A stretch of DNA of 60,000 nucleotides from Liolophura sinensis. Lineage: Eukaryota; Mollusca; Polyplacophora; Chitonida; Chitonidae. The position numbers and the translations under genes are program-made. Numbering within the stretch: the stretch's first letter is position 1; every line of letters begins with the position of its first letter. A model generated the notes under the pieces. The model saw nothing but the letters and a program-made list of their open reading frames with translations, was not told the DNA's origin and ran no database searches. Of this stretch, positions 36,995 through 49,139 are shown piece by piece. The DNA lies in NCBI RefSeq assembly GCF_032854445.1, contig NC_088295.1, positions 45,187,385 through 45,247,384 on the forward strand, read 5' to 3'.

Positions 36995-37150
36995 TTAAAT
37001 AGAACGTTGCTCATTTTGAAGTTGAAGCTTTGACAACACTCTGGATTGAACCTGGCTCTACCCCAAATGGGCCACAAAATTTCTGCTCAGTTTTCGTGTA
37101 ATTACAAAGCAAACAAAACATAACACTGGTATGCGAGAGCTGACTGAATG

Positions 37151-37156
37151 TTTATT
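37151..37156 (-). promoter_or_regulatory. Poly(A) signal of gene D
   Basis: AATAAA on the - strand about 630 nt past the stop of D, at the same relative position as the signals of E (43426) and F (52386). Confidence 0.45.
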
Positions 37157-37789
37157 ATAAGGTTTTCCTTATTTGAGACGATACATATGTTCACACAAAA
37201 TAGCCTAAGGAACGAACTGAGCTTTCGACTGTGTAAAGACAAGGCTTGGAAAGTTTTATTTTTCTTGCTTCTTTTTTGCTATTTATGACCCATTCTGCAA
37301 GATTTACCTGTGAGGTGAAACAAAGCGGCAGTCTAAGACGTACCACGGTACAGTGGCAGTTTCTCCAAGATGTTTTTGACATTTAATCGAAGCAAAAATA
37401 CCACGTCAGATTTGTAAGAGTTTAACACTTTTTACACGTACATTCAGCGTCCATGTGGTTCTTCTGGGCGGTTTAAAGAACACCTATCAACATTTTCTGT
37501 TTACCGACGCGAACATTTCCTCCATATAACTGAGTACAGGGGCTTGCTCCTCATACAGAGCCTTGTTTTCACCCAGGCCAAGCTATCTTTAACTCAATTC
37601 ATCGCATAATATTCAAATAATAGGAGTTATCCTTGGGTTTCTTGTATAGGAAAAGAAACTAGAAACGAGTGCAAACAGGTCAGATGGCAAAGTATGTAAA
37701 TGGCAAAGTATATGCAAGGGGCAAAGTGTGCTTCAAATTTCTACGTAATCTTGTCAGACGGGTCAAAACATCGCGAAGATTTATGGCCA

Positions 37790-39893
37790 TTACTTTTGTA
37801 GCTCACGACGCCTGGTAGTGAACATGAACACGACAGTAACCATGGCAACAAGCAGAAGCACAGCTAGGACAGCCACGGTGACGATGAAACCGAGGCTCTG
37901 CATACACATCACGGCATTAGATTCGTCCTCAGTCGAGAGAGCTATAGGAAACAGGAGACCATTAAACTACGACTTGTACCTCTAAGTCGTGTAAGAGTTT
38001 CATTATTTAAACTTAGCAACCGATAGAGGCCTTGTGAGATAAAGAATTTTGAATTAATACACAATGAAACATGAGAGCCGTTACAAAGCCAATTACGTTA
38101 ACTATTTAATCAGGGTAGAGTTATAATGACATATCTTTGGCGATTGGTTGTTGGCATCGAGAGTAGGTTCTACATCTTTAGATCACTCACCCAGCGACCA
38201 TATGCTTGTGAATATGTGTACAGGAAGTGTATTAAATCCTCAGCTGTACTCACTGGAAAAGGGTAACTTTACACCGGCTGGCAGAACGTACACCTTGGTC
38301 GACAACTTTAGGCTCTCATCTTCGGTAATTTCGTCCTCAACAGACCGCTTCTTTCTGTTCCCTACAGCATCACACTTATTCTGTCAAATAAACCGAGATC
38401 AAATTTATTTAATGCCTTCAGGAAAGGTCATTCAAATATTATTCGCATGTTTACAATTTACATCGGGTACAACATATGTCTTGAAAAGTCCATCAGATGG
38501 TACTGGTATACAGATACCCGCAATAACATATGGACCATTAAGTATGAAAGACATCTGTTCGTTTATGTGGTATAAAGTCCTGGCTAAATTGCTGGTACCA
38601 TCATATCCAAAACATGAAGTTATATTCACCTTATTTTTATACTGAACAAAACATCTGTCTATTATTTAGTAAGACACTTTCACAATCTTCAGATTTAGGT
38701 GGTCGTGGGTTTCCCCCAGACTGTGCCCGGTGTCCACCCACCATAATGCTGGCCGCCGTCGTATAAGTGAAATATTCTTGAGTACGGCGTAAAACACCAA
38801 TACGGCACAAATACATAAATAAATAAATTCAGATTTAAGTTTTGGTTTCTTTTCACAACTGAATATGATGGACGATTCGCCACGCAGGCACATTGGTGCT
38901 TAGTAAAGCGGGCCTCCAGAGCAGCAATCTCTGTCACTTACCCCATCACAGTTGACACTGCAGATGGTCACTTTAAGGTCAAATACAATGTCACTGGAAC
39001 CTGAGCCCTCCAGGGCGAACAATGTCAGGGGAAACGTTGATACTAATCCAGTCGTTAGGAAACCGTCTTGTGCGAAAAGAGGGCCGTATGGGGCCACCAC
39101 ACAACTAGAAAAACGAAAGCGAGTTTCTAATTCTGGACATCACTGATAAACGATCAGTATTACATCACAGTTAATGGTATAGTTTCATTGTGTGAAGAAA
39201 CCTTTTGTTGAAATTAAATTCTAAATTTCACCTCTATCGATTCAGGTGACTTCACTTACAGTGCAACCCGTCGATTTTTCAATTTTTATTACGGTTTCGA
39301 AACTGGTGAATTGTAAACTCGTTTGAGATCAGAATTGTTTAATCTTCAAATCTGACTTGTCATCAACATATCATCAATTATAATAAAATCAGCTCGGGTA
39401 ATAAAAAGACATCTCAAAATCTTGCGATGTATCTGACTTCCCCTTGTTGATACTACTACTGTAATGTAGAGATATTTACAAAGAGACTAAATAAAATGTC
39501 TGTTATCACTTACAGTCAGTTACGGCGACAGTTAAGACTGCGTTGGCCTTCTGTAAGAGTGTAGTGAAAAGTGCTAATTAACTGCCCTGTGTTCATTTAA
39601 AACAAAGTCAGATTGATATAAAAATAAGTAAACCGTAGAACAATATAGAATAGACATAATAGATATAGGTCAGTATAAAACAGTTAACAGTTAAATCATG
39701 CAAAAGGAATTTAGCAATATTGTGAACAATAATTATACTAGAAGTAATGTCAACGTGAGATTATATCATGCCACCATGTATATGAAATCATAACGGTATT
39801 CTGTGTCAAAATAACTTTGTCGATGCTACCATGTCGGTAACTCACCTGGTACATAAAAACAAAGACCAGACAGAATAATAGCAGGATCTTCAT
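37790..39893 (-). pseudogene. Gene D: ZP gene lacking exons 3-6, frame broken
   Basis: Exons present: signal exon 39893-39846 (MKILLLFCLVFVFMYQ), exon 2 39550-39514, exon 7 39104-38942, exon 8 38380-38254 and exon 9 37941-37790. All keep the exact paralogue lengths except exon 9. Exons 3 to 6 (562 nt in gene E), which encode ZP-N and the first half of ZP-C, are absent. Exon 2 ends in phase 1 but exon 7 needs phase 2, so joining them shifts the frame and meets TAA at 39057-39055, 16 codons into exon 7. Only a short secreted peptide of about 44 residues would result. Exon 9 also has a nonsense change (CAA to TAA relative to gene E) that shortens the tail, and the non-coding first exon has a GC donor. 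Exons 1-2 are almost identical to gene E; exons 7-9 still look like a working membrane anchor with RKKR site, so the loss is recent. Skipping both exon 2 and exon 7 would restore frame but leave no ZP domain. Confidence 0.78.
38698..38828 (+). repeat. SINE, 5'-truncated (gene D intron 7)
   Basis: Core and tail well conserved (GCCGTCGTATAAGTGAAATA). It starts at GGTGGTCGTGGGTTTCC, without head. Confidence 0.85.
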
Positions 39894-41690
39894 GATGTTT
39901 ACCTGCAAACAGATACAAAATTTTTCGCTTTACTGTGAAACTTGGTCATAAGCTATTATCATATTCAGATCGAAAGTATACAAACACATGAACAACACTG
40001 TATACACAATCACTCAGCCCCTCTATCCTCTATTGTGTTTCGTCAGAATTATAAGAGAGTAGTGGAAGGGTAAGGGGTGACATATAGGCTCATTTCCATT
40101 CTCGGGACGGACAAAACAATATGGAAGAAATCTAATCTTCGTTATTTTACTGAAATGCTAAGCTTAAATGCTCAATGATATATTTTGGAGCGAATCTGAA
40201 ACAAAAATTTCAATTTAAACCACATCGGCTAAAAAACAGCCGACCTCACTGGAAGAAAATAAAGTTGACCTGATTAAGGAGGAATAAAGTCGTCATTGAG
40301 AGATATAAAGCCGTCTCAGAGAGGATATTGTTAAATTATGATGAAGATAATTTACTCGCACTTTTCGTTGACTTTCCCTTGCAGGCTCTGCGAGTTTCTG
40401 GTTTCTGAGTACTGTGATATCTGGCAGAAATATTGAGTTTCCTTTTAAACGCTGTAAAATGTGATTTGACGCCCAAAGAAACGTTTTGGAGAGAAATGTC
40501 AGGTAAATGTCTGGTAAACGAGATTTGATGAACAGAGGTTCAACTATAGTCACGGCAGTGAATACCTACCAGGCAAACAATGACACACTGTTCTCATATC
40601 TCATGACAAACAGTAATCATACTTTTGAATGAACCTTACTTTTCTAATCAACCAGGCGTCACATTCATTATACTCCATAAATCAACAATTCTCTCAATTT
40701 CAAAAGTTTACAATGTTGTAAAACTAGAAGGCGTCTGTACGTTATTCAGGAATTTAAATTAAAACCTGAAAAGCAGAGAAAGATATGGAGATTGGAGAAG
40801 GAATGGATTTTTTGCGATGATCTAGCCCCCTGTAGGGTCTGCTTATTGTATGTCAGAATTGACAGATACTTCCACGGTAACAACACCTCGAAGTCAACAA
40901 TATATAGCTCCTTTGATGCCCACCATTCGCTGAACATACCAATTTGCAAAGTGTATATATAAAAACATACTTTTTATTGACAATCGTCCAAACAAGTGAA
41001 AATAAACCAAAGTTGTTAATTTTTATTTGACACAAACCTGTTCTGGCTCTGCTTGTATTGATAAGGGACGCATAGTCTGCTGGAGAGAAATGGCTTCTGC
41101 TACTGACCTATCTGGAGCCTACAGCTATGTACCGTATGCTATAAGGCAGAGTGTTCCAGACAAATGGCCTGGTCAAGCCCAAGTTGCTTATACTAAATTA
41201 GACGTTTGTTTATTTATGATGGTATCCGTTGCTAATTCTTTATTAATATGAAACAGCATCTTTTTTTTTAGACCTTGGTTCACAAAATCACCATAGCATA
41301 TGTGTAGCATATGATCCTACAGCAGTATGGTTTTAGAATTGCATGTTAGGAAATTCTGTTATAAAAACAATATAGTCTATATGTAGGAGATGAATAAATA
41401 GGCTACAATAACTCTTCACCGATACGTTTGTAACTTGACGTAGAGAATCTGTACGTTACCAACAAGTCTCCACAAATGTCTTTGTATTCTGATGATATAC
41501 CTTCAATATTTGTCACGTAAAAAATTTGTAGCATGCAATAAGTCTCCACGGATGTAATTGTGCTAAGATGTATCTTCAGTCTGCGTGATATACATATGAC
41601 TTGTATTCCCAACTGACTAAGGTTGTGTTTATTTTCTTTTTAGCTGTCTTGGTTTAGATGCCGCATCCGCCAATTTCAATTGTCTTAAAA
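39457..41690. repeat. Segmental duplication, D copy (5' part and flank)
   Basis: Near-identical to 48703-51320, covering intron 2 (part), exons 1-2, the 5' UTR intron, first exon and upstream flank of genes D and E. The E copy has an extra block at about 50650-51010. Homology ends at 41690 where the 34-bp minisatellite begins. Confidence 0.85.
40360..40410 (-). other. Probable non-coding first exon of gene D
   Basis: Homologous to the first exon of gene E at 49580-49630. It ends AAAAGT followed by GCGAGT, so its donor is GC where E has GTAAGT. A TTTAAAAGG box at 40441-40449 (- strand), shared with E, sits about where a TATA-like element would. The start is estimated. Confidence 0.4.
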
Positions 41691-41704
41691 AAAACATTCA
41701 CCAC

Positions 41705-43170
41705 AAAAATGAAGCCCCGCCCTGTCACAATAGACAAGACACATGGTGCCCCGCCCTGTCACAAAAGACAAGATACATGGTGCCCGCCCTGTCACAATAT
41801 ATAACACACATGGCTCCCCGCACTGTCACAATAGACAAAACACTTGGTGCCCCTCCAAGTCACAATAGACAGGAAACACAGTACCCCGCCCTGTCACAAT
41901 AGACAAGACACATGGCACCCCACCCTGTCACAACAGACAGGACGCATGGCACCCCGCCTTGTCACAATAGACAAGACACATTACGCCCCGTCCTGTCACA
42001 ATAGACAAGACAAATGATCCCCCACTGTGTCACAATAGAGAGGACACATGTCACCCCGCCCTGTCACAATAGACAAGGCACATAGCATCCCGTCCTGTCA
42101 CATTAGAGAAGACACATGGCACCCTGCCCTTGTCACAATAGACAAGATACATAGTACCCTGCCCTCTCAATAGAGACAAAACACATGGCACCCTACCCTG
42201 TCACAATAGACAAGAGACATGGCGTCCCGTCCTGTCACAATAGAGAGGACACTTGGTGCTCCGCCTTGTCAAAATAGAGAAGACACATGGTTCCCCGTCC
42301 TGTCACAATAGACAAAACACATGGCGCTTAGCACTGTTACAATAGAGAAGACACGTGGACCCCGTCCTGTCACAATAGACAAGACAGATGGCACCCTGCC
42401 CTGTCACAATAGACAAGACACGTGGCGCCCCATCCTGTCACAATATACAAGACACATGGGCCTCCCCTTGTCACAATAGAAAAGATACATAGTACCCCTC
42501 CCTGTCAATATAGACAAAACACATGGCACCCCACCCTGTCACAATAGACAAGACACATGGTGCCTCGCCCTGTCACATTATACAAAACACATGGCGCCCA
42601 GCACTGTCACAATAGAGAAGACACATGGCATCCCACTCTGTCCAGACTAAAGGCCTGGCCAACCTCAAGTTGCTTATACTAAATTGGACATTTGCTTATT
42701 TATGACAAGACACTTGGTGCCCCGTCCTGTCACAATAGACAAGACATATGGTGCCCCGCCCTATCACAATAGACAAGACACACTGTACCTGGCCCTGTCG
42801 CAATACACAAAACACGTGGCACCACGCCCTATCACAATAGACAAGACATATGGTGCCCCGTCCTGTTACAATAGACAAGACACATGGCGCCCCACCTGAC
42901 ACAAGACAAAACACATGGCACCCCGCCCTGTCTAGACAAAATGCCTGGCCAACCTCAAGTTGCTTATATTAAATAAGACGTTTGTTTAAACACGGTGCCC
43001 CGCCTTGTCACAATAGACAAGACATATGGTGCCCCCGCCCTCTCACAATAGATAAGACACATGGCGCCCAGCCTTGTCACAATAGACAAGACACATGGCG
43101 CCCCTCGCTGTCAAATATACAAGACACATGGGGCACCCTGTCGCAATCTCTAGTTACCTGACCTTGTCAC
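41705..43170 (+). repeat. 34-bp minisatellite (D/E spacer)
   Basis: About 40 units of CCTGTCACAATAGACAAGAC followed by ACATGGCGCCCCGC. Two non-repeat pieces lie inside it (about 42638-42705 and 42928-42990) and match upstream-flank sequence at 41155-41220. Confidence 0.94.
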
Positions 43171-43425
43171 ATTACACCAGGCTCGGCCTTGTCACAGTAT
43201 ACATGTACAAGGAACTTGGCTTTCCAGCTAGCCACATTATTTTAACTGAATGACGTTTGGGTCTACAGCAATATATTGCTCATAATAAAGTTCTAGGTAT
43301 GACCAGACAGGCTCTCTAACTCTTCGGCCACGAAATTTCCTGACATATCACATGTAAAGAAAACGCTGTTGTAACTCTAAAGAAAACAAGAGTAACAATA
43401 AATATGCAAGAGTTAACTGACTTTG

Positions 43426-43431
43426 TTTATT
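43426..43431 (-). promoter_or_regulatory. Poly(A) signal of gene E
   Basis: AATAAA on the - strand about 610 nt past the stop of E. Flanking sequence (GCAAGAGTTAACTGACT on the + strand) closely matches that at gene C's signal. Confidence 0.5.
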
Positions 43432-44042
43432 GGGTAAAACATAAAATCTTGCTTATTTGAGTCGATATATATCGTCATACAAAATACACTGAGAAAAATG
43501 TTGATCTTTTGCCTTAATATCTAAGACAGTTTTTCCAAAACTTTATATTTCTTGCTTTTATTACCATTCCGCAAGTAGAGTATCCATTCTGCAACCTCTT
43601 TCTGTGACGTGATCAAAGAGACTGTGTTGGATATACTACCGTAAAATGATAGTTTCGCTGAGGTCTTTTCCATACCAGTTGTTCCGAACAAGAAAAATCG
43701 TCAACTTTTTAAGAGTGTACAACATTTTATACCTTTATTTAGCGTCCGATAAAGCAGGGAAACATTTGATTTCTACTGACGTGGGGGATTCCCTAAACCT
43801 TATACAGAGTTTTTTGTTTCCATGCCTAGCATCTCTCATTCAAGTTATAACATAATATTCGAACAAAAGTAAACTTTTCTTTAGATTTTATCTGATGAGA
43901 AATTTGAAGCCAGTGCAAAAAGACAGATGGTAACTTATATAAGTGGCAAAGTATAATCAAGGTGCAAAGTGGTAACCATATTATGTGTGTGTGTGGAATT
44001 TCTTCGTCATCTTGTCAGTCAGGGTCAGAACTTAAGGAGGGC

Positions 44043-47000
44043 TTATGCGCCTTGCTTCTGTTGCTCACGACGTCTGGTAGTGAACATGAACACGACAGTA
44101 ACCATGGCAACAAGCAGCAGCACGGCTAGGACAGCCACGGTGACGATGAAACCAAGGCTTTGCATGCACGTGACGGCATTAGAGCCGTCCTCAGTCGTGT
44201 GACCTGTAAGAAAGGTAACCATTATACAAGGCCATGTTCTCTAAGTCGTCTCATTGTCCCGTTATGTTAACTCAAGGAATTTGGATGTAATATAAAATCA
44301 AACATCAGATCCGTTACAAGGCCATTTATGTTAATAATAACAGACATAATAACGAACGACATATATTTGACTGTTGGCAATTGGTTATTGGTATAGACGG
44401 TATAGCTTTAAAAATAGATCTCTCTGCATACAGGTGTAAATAGGAAGTATATTAAGTTCTTACTTGGTTGTGAAAAACATAGTGGCGATAGACACGGGAG
44501 TAAGAGGTGCGATATACTCACTGGAGGACGGTAACTGTACACCCGCTGGGAGAACGAATAACTTTGTCGACAACTTCAGGGTCTCATCTTCTGTAGGTTC
44601 GTCGTCAGCAGCTCGCCTCTTTCTCTTTCCTGGTCCAGGACAGTTACTCTGCCAAATAAACCAGACACAAATATTTTTAATGCCTTCAGGAAAAGTTATT
44701 TATGTATTATTTTTCTTTCAATGGTTACAATTTACACAAGGTAGCACATACTTCTTGAGAAGTCCATCAAATTTATCTGGCATACACTATAAGTTGTACC
44801 AACGTGTTACGTCGGTATACGGCCTGAAATTTTCGTCGATATGATCAATATTGAAAAACTAAATATCTTCTTTCACTATCTTTTTTCATAACTGCTCATG
44901 GTAGTCACTTTCTTGTACTCAGTCAATATATTATTGAAACAAAGTATACAGAAAAAAAAAACATTGTTTAGGATCACAGAGACAGATGTACGCGTATGAT
45001 ATCGTAAAATGTAGACAAATGCCTTAAGAGAGCATGATATAATTTGAAATATAATTACCCTGGTACAAAAAATATAAACAATACATGTAGCGTCTGCTTT
45101 ATAATGTTCTGAGAGAGGTGTAAACAAATTGCGATGAGTATGGTGACTATGTATGAGCACTATACAACCACCATCGGAACCAAAGTAACTTTCAGTGTCA
45201 AGGGATCCGTTTTGCAAAGCTTGCGCAACCCTGTTTCAAGCGCATTTACTCTGATGATGCATGTTTTCTGTATATGTAAACTGGCCACAGAACAGCAATC
45301 TCTGTCACTTACCCCGTCACAGTTGACAGGACAGATGGTCGCTTGAACATCAAATGTGACGTCATTGGAACCTGATCCTTCAAGGGCGAATAATGTTACG
45401 GGAAATGTTGCTACTAATCCAGCCGAGATGAACCCGTCTTGGACGAACAGAGGGCCGTATGGGGCCACCACACAACTAGATAAATGAAGAACGTAACGAA
45501 TACAAAGGCGACAACATTGAGATAAAAACCCAGAGCAGAGAAGACGCAGAGAAATGGTCAAACGAAACGTGTGAAATTAGGCCTCTGATCAATTTACCTC
45601 TAGGTTTTGTCCAATTTGTTCATGTAAAAGTTTAAAAAGTTGCAACCTTGGCGCCTCATATAGATAGGTATAATATAGAGAGGTTAATCATAGTTAATGC
45701 AGGATTTTCATTTTGAGAACAAAAAATTCAGTAAATTAATTCATTCAGGTGAACAATCTTGACTTCACTTTAGAATGGAACTCTCCATTTTTCATCATTA
45801 GTTCAATCATATCAGCTCATAAATTGTAAATTTGAATACAGAAATAAGATAAAATCAGCCTTGCTAATAAAAACATTTCTTAAAATCACTCCACTTAATG
45901 TGTGTGACTTTCCACTTTTCATAGTTTATCAACTCACTACCCTCACCCACATATAATTCAGTGTATATAAGTTTGCTTGTCAGCACAATCATGGCCATTA
46001 AGCTGAAGTTTATAAGCATTGATAAGCATCTGTGTGACAACACGGTCTGGTGTACCAGATAAAAATAAGGCACTAGTAAGGTTGTTGTTTTGTACACAGA
46101 ATTTTCATGGATGAGAGAGACTCACTAATTATCGATAATGTTGACGGTGATCGATCCGCTTGATACGTTCATCTGTTTAACTTGTACACCATTTTCATCT
46201 GAAAAACATCATCCAAAGCATAATTATGAACTTGTTTAAGTTTGTTGCCATTTTACACGGAGCGCTGAAGAATAACTTGGTCTGGTCCTGCTAGCTGGAT
46301 TGAGGGTTTTACTGATCTTTCTCTCCACTAATTGTGGGGGGTATCGGTTTTGGGTGGTGCAAAGAAGATTATTAACACAGCCAGCAAATTACTAGTGAAA
46401 GAGAATCCAACATCACCGGAATACCAAAGCAAGAACCTTAACCACCATTACCCAGCTGCAAGAGAAACTACGGTCGACCCTAAGTGATCATCATTACAAA
46501 TCATTGCGACATGCACAAACAACCAGCAACCAACGCCTTGACCAGAAACCGGTAGACCACTCAATATCAGAATTGCAGGCCACAAGGCCTCAGTAGAAAA
46601 ATTAGATGGAAAATCAGCCCTCAGTGACCACATCAGAGCCCATCCAGAACACCAACTCCAATGGAACACAGTTCATACCCTACAGAACAACCAATCAGAC
46701 TACAAAAGAAGGAAACTGCTGGAAGCCATCATGATCCGACGACACAATCCACAGCTTAACCGAGACAGCGGGTACCACCTACCGAGCGCCTACAATGATT
46801 TAATCAGATTAGACATTGACCGCCTTAAACCCTGAAGCCATTATCTATGTTACATTGTTGCCTGTTTTGACACCACTCACTCTCTTACTGTATATATGTT
46901 GTCTTGTATATCGGTATGTTCATATGGTTTGATAACGATGTAAGAACCTACATCGAAACGTCGCTGAAAAATAAGTTCAGAAATGACAAAATGATGTATT

Positions 47001-49139
47001 GGGTATACAAGATCTGTAGAAAAAGTCCTGTACTTCATCTAAGACGGTATTGATTTTATCTGTTATTGTAATTTGTCTTTTAAATTCATTTGAACCGAAG
47101 CTAAACAGACGGATGATTAACTAGGAGTGCATTTCCATATATGAAAGGAAAAATACTGCTGCGGGCAGCATCAAGAGACGAAAATGTGATGTTTTAAAAC
47201 AAAGGGGATGTCAGAATTTGATTTATGTACAAACCAGCATCAGTCCCGCTCATTCTAATTTGTAGAGTGACATCTTCACCAAACAGTGCTGTAGTTGTCA
47301 CTGTATTTGTAGCGTCTAACAACTCAAGCGTGTATGTTTGATCGCCAGGTATACCTACAAATATATCTTCGGTCGTGGCAGGTCCTCCACTGTAAACAAA
47401 TATTCATGAAAAAGAATTAAAGCCAATTCGCCAAAGTGCCCGTCTCAGTGGAAATCCCTCTATCTATATCATGCTAAAATTGTCTGTGTAATATTGTGGA
47501 CAATGAGTACACTTTTGTATACCTGCAGCAAACAATTGTACACATTTCCCAATGTTCCCAATATTACTCCCAATTTATAAAACTGAAACTCGAAATAAAC
47601 CCGACATGAGCAGTCGACTTCCAGCTAAAAAGTTTCACGTGAATAATCTTGGTACTATTGGATTATCTGAAGGTGTATTTATTAAGTTATTTGTAAAAAC
47701 CGACTGTGAAGAACCCAGCAGGGTAGGCCTAGATACTGAAATATATATTTTAAGATGGATATAAAGAAATATAAGAGATGTACTTACAAGACATTGCCAG
47801 CGGAGTCGGTTACTGTTAGCCTAGGAATACTAATTGTGTAGATACACTTGAAAGTAAACCTCGGGTCCGTTGGTAGAACAATTACGGGAAATTCTTGGAG
47901 CAACACTTCTATCTCGATGTCTGCGGTAAGCTGAAAACGACCGAATAAAAACACACAATTGTGAGACGAGGGAAAAGCCTGAAAAACAGGAATAAACGGC
48001 GCACACAAGAAACTTACAAAGGCATGCTGCAGATATACCTACCGGGTCGTTATCAACGCAGTCAGTGCGCACGTCAGCAATAATGTACACGTCATCACCA
48101 TCCGCATCATTATCTGTGCACGTTGCCGAGGCATCTCTGCTGAACATCTTCACAACATTGTTGTTAACAGGATCTGGATTAGTAAATGTTATGCTGATTG
48201 GTCCACCTGCAGACGTTCCACAATCCACAGTAACTGTAACGAAGAGGACACAGAATGAGTTTTCAGGGTGCATATCGGTATTATATTTATACATTTACAT
48301 ATTGGTGGAAGAGAAGTGCTTTTAAAAGAACGGAATATTATACTGGAATGTCCCCAAGAGCACAACCCACGGCTTATTGTCACCAAAATCCCACGACTTA
48401 TAAAAGTTAAGGGGTATTCTAATCGTCTGATTAATGCTCTAAATCTTACGCAAAAGATATTACAATATTGTTGAATTTGGCATGTTACTCGTTATTTTTT
48501 TAAATATACCTGTAATAATACTTGTAAATAAGTCCAGTCTGATAGTTAATCATCTCATAAACTGACAGGAATATTTAGAAAAAGATTAGGGTGTTTCTCA
48601 GAAGAACTTTTTCGTCTGAGAAATTGGTGGATTATAATGTTTAAATGTCAGTAGTTGGCTAAATTTGAATCCATGTGTATAGACTACCAGTACATCACGA
48701 CATACTGTAATGTAGAGATATTTACAAAGAGACTAAATAAAATGTCTGTGATCACTTACAGTCAGTTACGGCGACAGTTAAGACTGCTTTGGCCTCCTGT
48801 AAGAGTGTAGTGAAAGGTGTTTATTAACTGCCCTGTGTTCATTTAAAACAAAGTAAGATTGATATAAACATAAGTAAACCGTAGAACAATATAGAATAGA
48901 CATAACAGATATAGGGCAGTATAAAACAGTTAACAGTTAAATCATGCAAAAGGAATTTAGCAATATTGTTGACAATATTTATATTAGAAGTAATGTCAAC
49001 GTGAGATTATATCATGCCACCATGTATATGAAATCATAACGGTATTCTGTGTCAAAATAACTTTGTCGATGCTACCATGTCAGTAACTCACCTGGTACAT
49101 AAAAACAAAGACCAGACAGAATAATAGCAGGATCTTCAT
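44043..49139 (-). CDS. Gene E: full-length ZP domain membrane protein (9 coding exons)
   Basis: Coding exons in transcript order: 49139-49092, 48796-48760, 48233-48043, 47930-47788, 47389-47235, 46198-46126, 45475-45313, 44648-44522 and 44203-44043. All introns are GT-AG and the frame is continuous for about 365 residues. Signal peptide MKILLLFCLVFVFMYQ; ZP-N from VDCGTSAGGP with cysteines in VDC, ATC, TDC and FKC; ZP-C with cysteines in exon 7 (CVVAPYG, ICPVNC) and exon 8 (SNC); furin-type site KRKRR at 278-282; hydrophobic patch (TKLFVLPAGV); helix at about 330-353; tail ending QQKQGA. Nothing in the coding sequence looks broken, so this is the best reference copy in the window. Intron 5 holds a Penelope-like element fragment. 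A non-coding first exon ends at 49580. As in other ZP proteins, cleavage at the basic site would release the ectodomain for polymerisation. Egg vitelline envelope is the likely setting but is not proven by sequence. Confidence 0.88.
46300..46960 (+). mobile_element. Penelope-like retroelement 3' fragment (gene E intron 5)
   Basis: A + strand frame ending at TGA 46833-46835 reads ETGRPLNIRIAGHK, then SALSDHIRAHPEH, then LLEAIMIRRHNPQLNRDSGY, then LPSAYNDLI. This order is typical of the C-terminal GIY-YIG endonuclease of Penelope-like elements. Downstream, ACATCGAAACGTCGCTGAAA resembles the 3' ends of such elements. The reverse transcriptase part is absent and a stop (TGA, near 46535) interrupts the frame just upstream, so this is a dead 5'-truncated copy. 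Confidence 0.75.

Larger units (their letters stand above)
34061..37150. other. Spacer between genes C and D
   Basis: Holds the 5' flank of C (34340-34510 is homologous to the flanks of D and E), a perfect 35-bp duplication, and the 34/40-bp minisatellite. No coding exon seen. Confidence 0.55.

Noticed and set aside
35861-37077. Overlapping repetitive frames on both strands
   Set aside because: 34/40-bp minisatellite translated; several frames are open at once, with no start context or splice logic.
38148-38645. 165-codon + strand frame
   Set aside because: It is the antisense of gene D exon 8 and its introns; the - strand reading has the furin site, splice sites and paralogue match.
42684-42914. 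Opposed open frames of about 70 codons
   Set aside because: Translation of the 34-bp minisatellite in the D/E spacer.
41705-43170. CRISPR-like regular repeats
   Set aside because: The units are directly adjacent with no unique spacers of constant length, the genome is eukaryotic and there are no cas genes; it is a minisatellite.
46448-46669. 73-codon frame on the - strand
   Set aside because: It is antisense to the GIY-YIG reading of the Penelope-like fragment, whose + strand frame has recognisable motifs.
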